A DNA stretch of 64,000 bases, taken from Rhizobium sp. C4 (lineage in GTDB: Bacteria > Pseudomonadota > Alphaproteobacteria > Rhizobiales > Rhizobiaceae). The position numbers and the translations under genes are program-made. This document shows, one piece after another, positions 25,205 through 32,958 of this stretch. The notes under the pieces are model-generated. The model saw nothing but the letters and a program-made list of their open reading frames with translations, ran no database searches and was not told the origin of the DNA. The stretch spans positions 124,001 to 188,000 of the forward strand of contig NZ_JAJNCX010000009.1 in assembly GCF_021026315.1 (NCBI RefSeq). Reading direction: 5' to 3'. The stretch's first letter is position 1, and every line of letters starts with the position of its first letter.

Positions 25205-25582
25205 TGCCAGACCCGGTGAATCCAGCGAGAATGCAGGAATGGCGACGTCGAAGGTTTCCCCGTCGTCCGTCTCCATCTGATAGCGGCCGAACATCATGCC
25301 GGATGGCGTGTCGAGCGGGCAGCCGGAGGAATATTCATAGGTGTCGCCGGGCGCGAGCCGCGGCTGTTCGCCGATGACACCAGGCCCCGTGACCTCGTCG
25401 ACCTGCCCGTTCTGGTCCGTGATATGCCAATAGCGATGCATGAGGCGCACCGCTCTCTTCGACCAGTTGGCAATGACGATCCGGTAGCCCCACACATAGC
25501 GGCTATCCTCCGGATCCGACTGGTCCGGAAGATAGAACGGCTCAACCGTCACTTCGATATCCCGGGTTACCGCCCTATACAT
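25190..25582 (-). CDS. apaG: ApaG protein
   Basis: A 130-residue fibronectin-III-like beta-sandwich protein. The conserved core is present: [45 protein letters not shown], then [28 protein letters not shown]. ApaG has been linked to Co2+/Mg2+ resistance and diadenosine tetraphosphate levels, with no settled biochemical role. It converges with hslO across a hairpin and diverges from the cupredoxin gene. Confidence 0.94.
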   Translation of the reverse strand: MYRAVTRDIEVTVEPFYLPDQSDPEDSRYVWGYRIVIANWSKRAVRLMHRYWHITDQNGQVDEVTGPGVIGEQPRLAPGDTYEYSSGCPLDTPSGMMFGRYQMETDDGETFDVAIPAFSLDSPGLARTLN

Positions 25583-25702
25583 GACACACCTGCAAAACCA
25601 TGGATTTAGGTATTGTACACCAAAGCGCTTGCGTCAAGTTTGCCGTGGCCTGCTGGTGGCATGTCAGACATCGCTTGATAAGACCTGCGACACAATTTTT
25701 CT

Positions 25703-25724
25703 TGACTCGGAATATCATGATATT
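25703..25724. promoter_or_regulatory. candidate RirA-type iron-responsive site and palindrome upstream of the cupredoxin gene
   Basis: TGA-N9-TCA (TGACTCGGAATATCA), the form of the rhizobial RirA iron-responsive operator, overlaps a perfect 14-bp palindrome AATATCATGATATT. A -35-like TTGACT lies inside it. It is about 60 bp upstream of a cupredoxin/FTR1 iron-uptake pair, which makes iron control plausible. The motif is short and could arise by chance. Confidence 0.45.
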
Positions 25725-25781
25725 ATGGCTGTTCGAAAAGCCGGGCTGCAGACAAACCGGGCTGGGTTCACGGAGCATAGA

Positions 25782-26129
25782 ATGAACATGCGCAAGCTTC
25801 AGGTCATCGCCGCACTGTTGGCTGTCGCCCTGGGTGCCTCGGGTTTTGCGGCCAGCGCCGACGAGATGAAGACCTATGAGATCACCGTCAAGGACAAGGT
25901 CTTCACCCCGAACCAGATCACGGTCAAGGCAGGCGAGCCCTTCCGCATCAAGCTGAAGAATGCCAACCCGATGCCGGTGGAACTGGAATCTTCCAAGCTC
26001 GGCTTCGAGAAGGTCGCCGCCGGCTTTTCCGACATTCTGGTGAATGTCCGCGCCCAGGCGCCCGGCACCTACACGTTCTTCGATGACTTCCATCCGAAGG
26101 AAACGACCGGTCAGGTTGTCGTCCAGTAA
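25782..26129 (+). CDS. cupredoxin-domain periplasmic protein (EfeO/FtrB-like)
   Basis: A 115-residue exported protein. The N-terminus MNMRKLQVIAALLAVALGAS is a signal peptide with cleavage likely after SADE or just before. The mature cupredoxin fold shows YEITVKDKVFTPNQITVKAG, KLKNANPMPVELES and a C-terminal PGTYTFFDDFHP. One methionine and one histidine are visible but no cysteine, unlike classical blue copper proteins and similar to EfeO/FtrB cupredoxins. It sits 40 bp before the FTR1 permease and probably hands over or oxidises Fe(II) for it. Confidence 0.85.
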   Translation: MNMRKLQVIAALLAVALGASGFAASADEMKTYEITVKDKVFTPNQITVKAGEPFRIKLKNANPMPVELESSKLGFEKVAAGFSDILVNVRAQAPGTYTFFDDFHPKETTGQVVVQ

Positions 26130-26169
26130 CGTCGTCGTCCGGTAAACCGTTCAGTTCGGGAAACTTCAC

Positions 26170-27003
26170 ATGCTCGGCGCCCTCATCATCGTCTTCCGCG
26201 AAGTCTTCGAGGCCGGTCTCGTCATCGGCATCGTGCTGGCCGCGACGAGGCTCGTGGCGGGCAGCCGCTGGTGGATTGCCGGCGGCGTTCTCGCCGGCAT
26301 TGCCGGCAGCGCGCTTCTGGCGATGTTCGCCGAGGTCGTGTCGAAATGGGCCGATGGCTTCGGGCAGGAACTCTTCAATGCCGGCGTGCTCGCCATCGCG
26401 GTGGGCATGCTCGTCTGGCATAACCTCTGGATGGCCCGCCACGGCCGCGAACTCGCCGCCGAACTCACCGCTGCTGGACAGGCCGTCAGCGAAGGCCGCC
26501 GCCCGCTCGCCGCTCTTGCCGTGGTCGTCGGCGTCGCCGTCTTGCGCGAAGGCGCCGAAATCGCACTCTTCATGTACGGGATCGTGCTTGCCGGTGGCGA
26601 CAGCTGGTCCTCGCTGGCGCTGGGCTCCGTGCTTGGTCTCGTGCTGGGCGGTGCGGTCTCCGCGCTCACCTATCTTGGCCTCGTCAAGATCCCGACGCGC
26701 TACCTCTTCTCCGTCACGTCCGGGCTGATCACGCTGCTCGCCGCCAGCATGGCCTCCCAATGCGCCGCCTTCCTGCTCGCCTCCGGCAAGGTCAACGTTC
26801 TCTCCGCCACCGCCTGGGACACATCCTGGCTGATCGACGAAGGCAGCATTCCCGGCCGCCTCCTGCACACGCTGATCGGCTACGCCCAGACCCCGAGCGA
26901 GCTGCAGGTTCTCGTCTATCTCGTCACGCTGGTGGCGATTGTTGCGCTCACAAAGGCGCTGTCGCCCAACCATGCGCCGCGGGCGGCTGCGGCGGGGCGG
27001 TAA
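26170..27003 (+). CDS. FTR1-family iron permease (EfeU/FtrC-like)
   Basis: A 277-residue polytopic membrane protein with about seven hydrophobic segments. The two diagnostic R-E-x2-E iron motifs are present: FREVFEAGLV near residue 9 and LREGAEIALF near residue 125. FTR1 permeases import iron together with an oxidising partner. Here the partner is the upstream cupredoxin. No DyP peroxidase (EfeB) or ferredoxin (FtrD) gene follows, so this is a minimal two-gene version. Confidence 0.93.
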   Translation: MLGALIIVFREVFEAGLVIGIVLAATRLVAGSRWWIAGGVLAGIAGSALLAMFAEVVSKWADGFGQELFNAGVLAIAVGMLVWHNLWMARHGRELAAELTAAGQAVSEGRRPLAALAVVVGVAVLREGAEIALFMYGIVLAGGDSWSSLALGSVLGLVLGGAVSALTYLGLVKIPTRYLFSVTSGLITLLAASMASQCAAFLLASGKVNVLSATAWDTSWLIDEGSIPGRLLHTLIGYAQTPSELQVLVYLVTLVAIVALTKALSPNHAPRAAAAGR

Positions 27004-27056
27004 GCGAGATCACCAGCCAATTTGCCCGGCCGGCCGGCCTCTGCTAAAATGTCTTC

Positions 27057-27278
27057 ATGGATATGATGACTGACCGGATGATCGTGCCTGCCGACTTCCC
27101 CGAGCTGAAAGCGCTCGCGTGGAACCGGGATCCTGCGCGCGGCATTCCGGCAAAAGAAGCATTTGCGCTCTATGAACGCAACTGGCGCTTTGTCGATCGC
27201 AATCGCCTGAGTAAGGACGAAACCCGGCTCATCGAAGAACTCGCCCGCGCCTTCGGCCACGGCCGGCTTCTGGTGTGA
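27057..27278 (+). CDS. small hypothetical protein paired with AbiEii-like gene
   Basis: A 73-residue protein with no recognised family. It is predominantly helical and charged (ALYERNWRFVDRNRLSKDET, then RLIEELARAFGHGR). There is no strong ribosome site, and several early ATGs make the exact start uncertain. It ends 7 bp before the nucleotidyltransferase-like gene, so the two are co-transcribed. Size and position are what one expects of an antitoxin-like partner, but that role is inferred from context only. Confidence 0.6.
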   Translation: MDMMTDRMIVPADFPELKALAWNRDPARGIPAKEAFALYERNWRFVDRNRLSKDETRLIEELARAFGHGRLLV

Positions 27279-27285
27279 ATGCGGC

Positions 27286-27996
27286 ATGAAATTCAAGCGA
27301 CCGGAACACAACACGATTGCGGGCCTGCTTCGAAACATGAACGCTGGGTTTCTTCTTGAAACCCGCTGCTGGTTCGGAGGCGGAACAGCAATCGTGCTGA
27401 CTCACGGCGAATATCGCCGTTCGCTTGATGTCGATTTCCTGTGTGCGGACACGGACGGCTATCGCAACATCCGCAACGCTGTGTTCGATCAAGGACTTGC
27501 CGCTCTCTTCGCCGACGACGTCAAGTCGCTTCGTGATATCCGCGCCGATGCCTATGGTATTCGAACGCTCGTTGAATACGAAGGGCTCGCCATCAAGTTT
27601 GAAATCGTTCGGGAAGCGCGTGTTTCGCTGAGCGGTGCCATTGCGCCTGGCCTTGCGGTCCCAATGCTGAGCATTCCCGACATGTTTGCGGAGAAACTGC
27701 TCGCGAACGCAGACCGGTGCTTCGACCGTGCCGTGGCCTATCGTGATGCAATTGATCTGGGCCGGCTGGCGCAGGTGCATCATGACATTCCGCGCAAGGC
27801 GGTGGAAAAGGCTGAAGCGGCCTATGGCGCCGACATTGTCAGGAAGGCAGTCGGCATTCTCAACCATCTTCAGGATGCCAGCGAAGTCGCCTACGCGGCG
27901 GAAGCCCTTGATATGGAGTTGACGATCGCGGAAGCCGCCATTGACGCCTTCCGCGAGGCCGCGCGCCGGGCATGGCCCGACGCAGATAGTCTTTAA
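27286..27996 (+). CDS. AbiEii/AbiGii-type nucleotidyltransferase-like protein
   Basis: A 236-residue protein with the nucleotidyltransferase signature FGGGTAIVLTHGEYRRSLDVDFL at residues 30-52. This combines a GG-T/S helix turn and the D-x-D metal motif, followed by a third strand acidic candidate in EGLAIKFEIVRE. These traits match AbiEii/AbiGii toxin-family proteins (DUF1814). The typical AbiEi antitoxin is absent, and the upstream gene encodes an unrelated 73-aa protein. The 3' end overlaps convergent metZ by 4 bp. A chromosomal domesticated role is as likely as phage defence. Confidence 0.75.
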   Translation: MKFKRPEHNTIAGLLRNMNAGFLLETRCWFGGGTAIVLTHGEYRRSLDVDFLCADTDGYRNIRNAVFDQGLAALFADDVKSLRDIRADAYGIRTLVEYEGLAIKFEIVREARVSLSGAIAPGLAVPMLSIPDMFAEKLLANADRCFDRAVAYRDAIDLGRLAQVHHDIPRKAVEKAEAAYGADIVRKAVGILNHLQDASEVAYAAEALDMELTIAEAAIDAFREAARRAWPDADSL

Positions 27997-29177
27997 GCCT
28001 TGACCTTCGACAGCGCCTGCTCGAGATCGGCCAGCAGGTCGTCGCCGTCCTCGATGCCGAGCGACAGGCGGACGGTGCCGGGCGAAATGCCGAGTTCGGC
28101 GCGGTCTTCGTCCTTCAGGTTCTTGTGCGTGGTCGTCGCCGGATGGGTGATCAGGCTCTTGGCGTCGCCGAGATTGTTGGAGATGCAGATGACGTCGAGT
28201 GCGTCCTGAAGCGCGAAGGCAGCTTCCTTGCCGCCCTTGAGTTCAAAGGCAACCAGCGTCGAGCCGCCGGTCATCTGCTTGGCGATGATGTCGGCCTGCG
28301 GGTGGTCAGCGCGGCCCGGATAGATGACCTTGGCAACAGCCTTCTGGTCGGCGAGGAAATCGGCCACGCGTGCGGCATTTTCCGTCTGCTGCTTGACGCG
28401 AAGCGGCAGGGTTTCAAGACCCTTCAGCAGCGTCCAGGCATTGAACGGCGACATGGCCGGACCCGTATGGCGGAAATAATCGTGCAGGTTCTCGTCGATC
28501 CAGTCCTTCGAGGAGAGAATGACGCCGCCGAGGCACCGGCCCTGGCCGTCGATATGCTTGGTGGCCGAATAGACGACGATATGGGCGCCGAGATCGAGCG
28601 GGTGCTGGAAGAGCGGCGTCGCAAACACGTTGTCGACCACCAGCTTGGCGCCGATCTGGTTGGCAAGCTTGGCAACGCCGGCAATGTCGACGACTTCCAG
28701 CGTCGGGTTGGTCGGGCTTTCCAGGAACATGACCTTGGTGTTCGGCTGGATCGCCTTTTCCCAGTTGTCGAGATCGCGGCCGTCAATCAGCGTGCAGCCG
28801 ATGCCGTAGCGCGGCGCCAGCGTCTCGACGATGTAGCGGCAGGAACCGAAGAGGGCGCGGGCGGCGACGATATGATCGCCAGCCTTCAGCTGGCACAAAA
28901 TGGCGGCGGAGATGGCGGCCATGCCGGACGCGGTGGCGCGGGCGTCTTCGGCGCCTTCCAGCAGGCACATGCGCTTTTCGAACATGTCATTCGTCGGCGA
29001 GCCGTAGCGGGCATAGATGAACCCGTCATCTTCGCCCTTGAAGCGGGCTTCGGCCGCAGCCGACGTCTCGTAGAGGAACCCTTGGGTGAGGAAAATCGCT
29101 TCTGACATCTCGCCGAATTGCGAGCGCAGCGATCCGCCGTGAACGAGTTTGGTTGCGGGCTTCCAATTCCTGGTCAT
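27993..29177 (-). CDS. metZ: O-succinylhomoserine sulfhydrylase
   Basis: A 394-residue Cys/Met-metabolism PLP enzyme that makes homocysteine directly from O-succinylhomoserine and sulfide. Motifs: LTQGFLYETSAAAEARF, YARYGSPTNDMFEKRM, the LESPTNPTLEVVDI strand, VDNVFATPLFQHPLDLGA and the PLP lysine in YSATKHIDGQGRCLGG. The subgroup pattern (GFLYET, HIDGQGR) favours MetZ over MetB/MetC. The gene is preceded by a SAM-II aptamer and a switchable terminator, so expression should fall when SAM is abundant. Confidence 0.94.
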   Translation of the reverse strand: MTRNWKPATKLVHGGSLRSQFGEMSEAIFLTQGFLYETSAAAEARFKGEDDGFIYARYGSPTNDMFEKRMCLLEGAEDARATASGMAAISAAILCQLKAGDHIVAARALFGSCRYIVETLAPRYGIGCTLIDGRDLDNWEKAIQPNTKVMFLESPTNPTLEVVDIAGVAKLANQIGAKLVVDNVFATPLFQHPLDLGAHIVVYSATKHIDGQGRCLGGVILSSKDWIDENLHDYFRHTGPAMSPFNAWTLLKGLETLPLRVKQQTENAARVADFLADQKAVAKVIYPGRADHPQADIIAKQMTGGSTLVAFELKGGKEAAFALQDALDVICISNNLGDAKSLITHPATTTHKNLKDEDRAELGISPGTVRLSLGIEDGDDLLADLEQALSKVKA

Positions 29178-29202
29178 GGGTATGCACCTTCACACAACAA
29201 AA

Positions 29203-29242
29203 AAACCGGTCGCAATTGCGGACCGGTTTCACAACCCGGTCC
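29203..29242 (-). terminator. riboswitch-controlled terminator/antiterminator before metZ
   Basis: On the minus strand AAACCGGTC pairs with GACCGGTTT across a nine-base loop and runs into seven T residues, a strong intrinsic terminator 26 bp before the metZ start. An alternative hairpin, GGACCGG with CCGGTCC across GTTGTGAAA, uses the terminator's 5' strand. Its own 5' strand begins at the 3' edge of the SAM-II aptamer. The two cannot form together. Confidence 0.75.
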
Positions 29243-29294
29243 TTTTAGCCACTTATTTAACGTGGCTGCAAGCCGACCGGCCAAATCACCACGG
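29241..29294 (-). promoter_or_regulatory. SAM-II riboswitch (metA motif) upstream of metZ
   Basis: The minus strand reads GTGGTGATTTGGCCGGTCGG, then CTTGCAGCCACGTTAAATA, then AGTGGCTAAAAGG. These are the conserved segments of the alphaproteobacterial SAM-II aptamer: GATTTGG, CTTGCAGCCACG-TTAAA and GTGGCTAAAA, which make an H-type pseudoknot. SAM-II elements precede methionine-synthesis genes in Rhizobiales. It lies 64 bp upstream of the metZ ATG. Confidence 0.9.
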
Positions 29295-29371
29295 GATAAA
29301 AAGCCCTTACGCCTCAAGGGCGCTTGCGTCAATTGGCCGATTTTGGTTTTGTCCGCCAAAGGATTTCAAAA

Positions 29372-30466
29372 ATGACCCGCACCACCGGAATTCTGGCCGA
29401 CAAGGCGATCAAGGCTCTGTTCGATGCCGGCAAGCTCAAGAGCGAGGCCGCGCTCGACCATGACCAGATCCAGCCCGCCAGCCTCGACCTGAGGCTCGGC
29501 GCAAAGGCGTTTCGCGTCCGCGCAAGCTTCCTGCCGGGCCCGCATCATCTCGTCGCCGACAAGCTCGACCGGCTGAAGCTCCATGTCATCGACCTTTCCG
29601 AAGGCGCGGTGCTGGAAACGGGCTGCGTCTATATCGTCCCGCTAATGGAAAGCCTGTCGCTTGATGTCGCGATGTCGGCGTCGGCCAATCCGAAAAGCTC
29701 GACCGGCCGTCTCGATATCTTCACCCGCGTCATCACCGATCGCGCGCAGGAATTCGACAAGATCCCGGCCGGCTATAACGGCCCGCTTTATCTCGAAATC
29801 TCGCCCCGGACCTTCCCCATCGTCGTGCGTCGCGGCTCGCGCCTGTCGCAGATCCGCTTCCGCATCGGCAATGCGCTTCTGACCGAGCAGGAGGTCAAAA
29901 GCCTGCATGCCAGCGAAGGCCTTGTGGCCTCCAGCGAACCGAATGTCTCCGGCGCCGGCATCGCGCTCTCCATCGATCTCGAAGGCACCGGCCCGGATGG
30001 CCTCATAGGCTATCGCGGCAAGCATCATACCGCCGTCGTCGATGTCGACCGCAAGGGCGCGCATGACCTGCATGACTTCTGGGAGCCGATCTATGGCCGC
30101 GGCCGCAACGAGCTGATCCTCGATCCGGACGAGTTCTACATTCTCGTCTCCCGCGAGGCTGTGCATGTGCCGCCGCTCTACGCGGCCGAAATGACGCCCT
30201 TCGATCCGCTGGTCGGCGAATTCCGCGTCCACTATGCCGGCTTCTTCGATCCCGGCTTCGGCCATGCGGCCGCCGGCGGCAAGGGCTCGCGCGCCGTTCT
30301 TGAGGTACGCAGCCACGAGGTGCCCTTCATCCTCGAAGACGGCCAGATCGTCGGCCGTCTGGTCTACGAGCACATGCTGGAACAGCCGCAGGCGCTTTAC
30401 GGTTCTGGCGTCGGCTCCAACTATCAGGCTCAGGGGCTGAAGCTCTCCAAGCATTTCAGAAGCTGA
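29372..30466 (+). CDS. dcd: 2'-deoxycytidine 5'-triphosphate deaminase (long alphaproteobacterial type)
   Basis: A 364-residue, roughly double-length member of the dCTP deaminase/dUTPase superfamily. This size is usual for rhizobial proteins of this name. The N-terminal DHDQIQPASLDLRLGAKAFR and SSTGRLDIFTRVITDRA are the deaminase-like S-x-GR and D-Q-x-x-S-L-D-L motifs. The C-terminal half repeats related elements (LDPDEFYILVSREAVHVP, GGKGSRAVLEVRSHEVPF). It produces dUTP for dTMP synthesis. AAGGA eight bases upstream supports the ATG. It is divergent from metZ. Confidence 0.88.
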   Translation: MTRTTGILADKAIKALFDAGKLKSEAALDHDQIQPASLDLRLGAKAFRVRASFLPGPHHLVADKLDRLKLHVIDLSEGAVLETGCVYIVPLMESLSLDVAMSASANPKSSTGRLDIFTRVITDRAQEFDKIPAGYNGPLYLEISPRTFPIVVRRGSRLSQIRFRIGNALLTEQEVKSLHASEGLVASSEPNVSGAGIALSIDLEGTGPDGLIGYRGKHHTAVVDVDRKGAHDLHDFWEPIYGRGRNELILDPDEFYILVSREAVHVPPLYAAEMTPFDPLVGEFRVHYAGFFDPGFGHAAAGGKGSRAVLEVRSHEVPFILEDGQIVGRLVYEHMLEQPQALYGSGVGSNYQAQGLKLSKHFRS

Positions 30467-30640
30467 GCGGCCGGTTGACCGCCGGAGGACGCAGGATTTG
30501 TCATTTCAGCCGGCAGGCCTTGCGCCGGTTAACCATGCCGTGCATCATCTTCGAACATTTCTAAGATAATTGTCTCCCATTCGTTGACAATGGTCAGCCC
30601 TGGATTAGGGATTTGGGAACTTTTTCACTGTGAGGATTAT

Positions 30641-31036
30641 ATGAAAGAGCTTCTTTTTAAATTCGACGGCCGCATCAACCGCAAGAAGATTTGGTTTGCA
30701 TTTCTCATTCATCTGATTGCCGCTGCCGCAGTCGGCGTCATCTTCTCGATCCTTTGGACCATCTTCCCCGGCACGGTGACCGAAGATGGCAATTTCCACG
30801 TCGAAGGCGCGGCTTCCGCTCCCTATTTCGTCGTCGGCATTGCCTATCTGGTCTTTGCGGTGTGGTCGGGTCTGGCGGTCGCCATCAAGCGCGTACATGA
30901 CCGCGACAGGTCCGGCTGGTTCATCCTGATCCAGTTGATCCCGCTGATCGGGCCGATCTGGTTTCTCATCGAAGCCTATTTCCTGAAGGGCACGACCGGC
31001 CCGAACCGCTTCGGCGAAGATCCGCTGCAGGCCTGA
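30641..31036 (+). CDS. DUF805-family membrane protein
   Basis: A 131-residue inner-membrane protein of the YhaH/DUF805 family. FKFDGRINRKKIWFAFLI at the N-terminus is the family's G-R-x-x-R-x-x-(Y/F)-W motif, followed by three to four membrane segments, the VHDRDRSGWF motif and the C-terminal GTTGPNRFGEDP. The ATG after GAGGATT was chosen. The frame is open upstream but that part lacks features. Function is unknown. A strong bidirectional terminator follows. Confidence 0.9.
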   Translation: MKELLFKFDGRINRKKIWFAFLIHLIAAAAVGVIFSILWTIFPGTVTEDGNFHVEGAASAPYFVVGIAYLVFAVWSGLAVAIKRVHDRDRSGWFILIQLIPLIGPIWFLIEAYFLKGTTGPNRFGEDPLQA

Positions 31037-31056
31037 TCGCCAGGACATGCAGATGA

Positions 31057-31088
31057 AAAGCGGCGCCGGCTCAAACCGGCGCCGCTTT
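31057..31088. terminator. bidirectional terminator between DUF805 and DUF4189 genes
   Basis: A thirteen-base stem AAAGCGGCGCCGG/CCGGCGCCGCTTT with a six-base loop CTCAAA, with T-rich and A-rich flanks suited to both strands. Confidence 0.88.
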
Positions 31089-31093
31089 CAGTT

Positions 31094-31462
31094 TCAGTTG
31101 CAGTCGGAGGAGACGACCTTGCAGGCGCCGTCCTTGCAGCCCTGCAGGGCCTGCGCTTCGGCGTCCTTCTTCGTCGGAGCAACGCCCCACCAGATGGACT
31201 TGCCGTTGGAGGCCAGCGCGCCGCACTTTTCATAGGTCACGGCGAGTGTGCATTCCTTGCCGCCTTCTTCCTTGCAGAATTTCATGGCGAAATCGGAAGC
31301 TTCCTTTTCCGTGTCGCCGCCGCCGACGCCGAAATAGGGCGACTTGGACTTGTCCGACGTATCGACGGCAAACGCGCCCCACTTGTCGCCAGCAAGTGCG
31401 GTGCCGGCAAGCGCAGTTGCGGACACGGTGGCAATAAGACAGAATTTGATGATGCTTTTCAT
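31094..31462 (-). CDS. DUF4189-family secreted cysteine-rich protein
   Basis: A 122-residue exported protein. Signal peptide MKSIIKFCLIATVSATALAG ends with an ALAG-type site. The mature part has the DUF4189 pattern WGAFAVDTS at the start, AMKFCKEEGGKECTLAVTYEKCGAL, WWGVAPTKKDAEAQAL and two C-terminal cysteines. Six mature cysteines can form three disulfides. The role is unknown, and domain members are common secreted proteins in alphaproteobacteria. It converges with the DUF805 gene at the terminator. Confidence 0.88.
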   Translation of the reverse strand: MKSIIKFCLIATVSATALAGTALAGDKWGAFAVDTSDKSKSPYFGVGGGDTEKEASDFAMKFCKEEGGKECTLAVTYEKCGALASNGKSIWWGVAPTKKDAEAQALQGCKDGACKVVSSDCN

Positions 31463-31601
31463 GAGTTTATACGTCCCTCCGATGCTGGAGCCGGTCGCCT
31501 GACCGGGCTCAACGCATATCTCATACCCTATGCATTCGCGCCATCAACGGCGCCGGCGAAAACATTTCTGCGATGATGGGGTGAGCGCCCCGAAGGGCGG
31601 T

Positions 31602-31627
31602 CGCGAGCCCCGGTGTGAGGGCTCGCG
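31602..31627 (-). terminator. GC-rich hairpin downstream of the cytochrome b561 gene
   Basis: Perfect nine-base arms CGCGAGCCC/GGGCTCGCG with an eight-base loop, next to a second small hairpin CGCCC-cgaa-GGGCG. There is no T-tract, so only a weak or factor-assisted terminator is suggested. Confidence 0.45.
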
Positions 31628-31654
31628 AGAGGCTTGGGAGGCTGTTGAAATGCG

Positions 31655-32218
31655 CTAGCGTCGTTTCCAGCCGGTGACCATGGCACGGGCGAGATTTTCC
31701 CGATGCTCGATGCTGGCCAGAACCACGCCTGCGACATGCAGGATGATGAGGCCGAGGGTCGAGTAGACGAGTGCCTTGTGGACGTCTTCCACCCATTCGA
31801 TGCCCCAGAACGTGTCGGTGGTCATCATGTAGCCGGTAGTGACGATGCCGGAAATCATCGCGATCAGCAGGATCACCATCGCCCCGCCGGCGGGATTGTG
31901 CCCGACATAGCGCTTCGCCTTCATGGACAGGCTGTCCTTGAGGAACGTGAGGATCGTACGCGGCGAGTAGATGAAGCTGACGAACCGCGCATGATGCGTG
32001 CCGACCAGACCCCAGACGATGCGGATGGCGAGGAGAATGCCGATCGCATAGCCCGAGAGAATATGGGCCGACTTCCACTCGTCGCCGGTGAGGAAGGAAA
32101 AGGTGAAGAGCGCGACCAGCGACCAGTGGAAGATCCGCACCAGAGGATCCCACACCTTGATCCGGTCAGCGCTCCGGCCGGAAGCGATCTCCCGGCCGTG
32201 GAGCGAGACCTCGGACAT
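31655..32218 (-). CDS. cytochrome b561 family protein
   Basis: A 187-residue integral membrane dihaem cytochrome b561. KVWDPLVRIFHWSLVALFTF carries the first histidine and the R-x-x-HW motif. Further histidines appear in SAHILSGYAIG, VGTHHARF and VHKALVYSTLGLIILHVAGV, at positions expected for two b-type haems in a four-helix bundle. These proteins pass electrons between quinones and periplasmic acceptors. It is coupled by a 1-bp TGATG overlap to an upstream PepSY-domain gene, and that pair diverges from a PepSY/two-component operon. Confidence 0.93.
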   Translation of the reverse strand: MSEVSLHGREIASGRSADRIKVWDPLVRIFHWSLVALFTFSFLTGDEWKSAHILSGYAIGILLAIRIVWGLVGTHHARFVSFIYSPRTILTFLKDSLSMKAKRYVGHNPAGGAMVILLIAMISGIVTTGYMMTTDTFWGIEWVEDVHKALVYSTLGLIILHVAGVVLASIEHRENLARAMVTGWKRR

Positions 32219-32496
32219 CAGTTGCTGCCTTCCGTGCCGACCTGAACGCCGGTTTCCGGGTTGAAGATCTGCTCGACCTTCTTGCCCTTGGCGTCGATGG
32301 CGTAAACTTCGTAGCAGCCGTTCTCGATCTTGATCTTGCGCACCTCGAGGCCCATTTCCTTGGCCTTGGCCTTCATGGCGTCTTCGCTCATCCACTTGTC
32401 CTTCGGCACGTCGCACTTCGTGCTTTCGTCTTCGGCGTAGGCCGCACCGGCAGCAAGAGCGGAAAAGAGGGTGGCAGCGAGGATGAGTTTCTTCAT
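32218..32496 (-). CDS. PepSY-domain periplasmic protein
   Basis: A 92-residue exported protein. Signal peptide MKKLILAATLFSALAAGAAY leads to a single PepSY-like domain (WMSEDAMKAKAKEMGLEVRK, then IENGCYEVYAIDAKGKKVEQ and FNPETGVQV). Two cysteines are present in the mature part (CDVPKD, NGCYEV). Such proteins often accompany cytochrome b561 in operons and may modulate its assembly or act as a haem or redox partner. AAGGAG before the ATG sets the start. Confidence 0.88.
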   Translation of the reverse strand: MKKLILAATLFSALAAGAAYAEDESTKCDVPKDKWMSEDAMKAKAKEMGLEVRKIKIENGCYEVYAIDAKGKKVEQIFNPETGVQVGTEGSN

Positions 32497-32576
32497 GGGA
32501 CATGCTCCTTGGTTGGCGATCGTGACCCCGTGTCCGATCGTTGGCAGCAAACCTAGTGTCCCCGACCTGAGCGATG

Positions 32577-32606
32577 GCTGACGGAAAATGTCAGCGAAAT
32601 TTCAGC
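32577..32606. promoter_or_regulatory. candidate response-regulator site between divergent PepSY genes
   Basis: GTCAGC (32590) and TTCAGC (32601) are direct repeats at 11-bp spacing, as used by OmpR-class regulators. A mirrored GCTGAC lies 13 bp upstream of the first. It sits in the 132-bp gap between the cytochrome b561 operon and the two-component operon, so one regulator could serve both. Motif strength is modest. Confidence 0.35.
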
Positions 32607-32628
32607 TTCGCCGTGCTAGCGTGAAACC

Positions 32629-32958
32629 ATGTATCGACCCGTTCCCTCCCTCCTGATTGCCGTTGCCGCGCTCGCCCTTGCGGGATCGCTTGCGCATGCC
32701 GACAGCGATGATGACGGCGACGAGGGCGTGACGCTGGACGCGATCCAGCGCGCCGTCGAGAACGGCACTGTCAGGCCGCTTTCCGATCTCAAGGCGATTG
32801 TTGCCGAGCGCTTTCCGGGCGATATCGTCCGCATCGAGCCGCGTGTCCGGCACGGCAACTTCACCTACGAGTTCAAGGTGCTTCAGGGCGACGGCAGGCT
32901 GGTCGAGATCCATATGGATGCCAGGACCGGCCGCATCCTCAAGACCGAGAACGAATGA
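32629..32958 (+). CDS. PepSY-domain periplasmic protein preceding a two-component system
   Basis: A 109-residue exported protein. A signal peptide ([19 protein letters not shown]) is followed by an acidic DSDDDGDEG linker and a PepSY domain ([20 protein letters not shown], then [20 protein letters not shown], ending [10 protein letters not shown]). The stop overlaps the response-regulator start (ATGATG). PepSY genes commonly head PhoPQ-like operons, where the product may act as a periplasmic modulator of the kinase. Confidence 0.9.
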   Translation: MYRPVPSLLIAVAALALAGSLAHADSDDDGDEGVTLDAIQRAVENGTVRPLSDLKAIVAERFPGDIVRIEPRVRHGNFTYEFKVLQGDGRLVEIHMDARTGRILKTENE

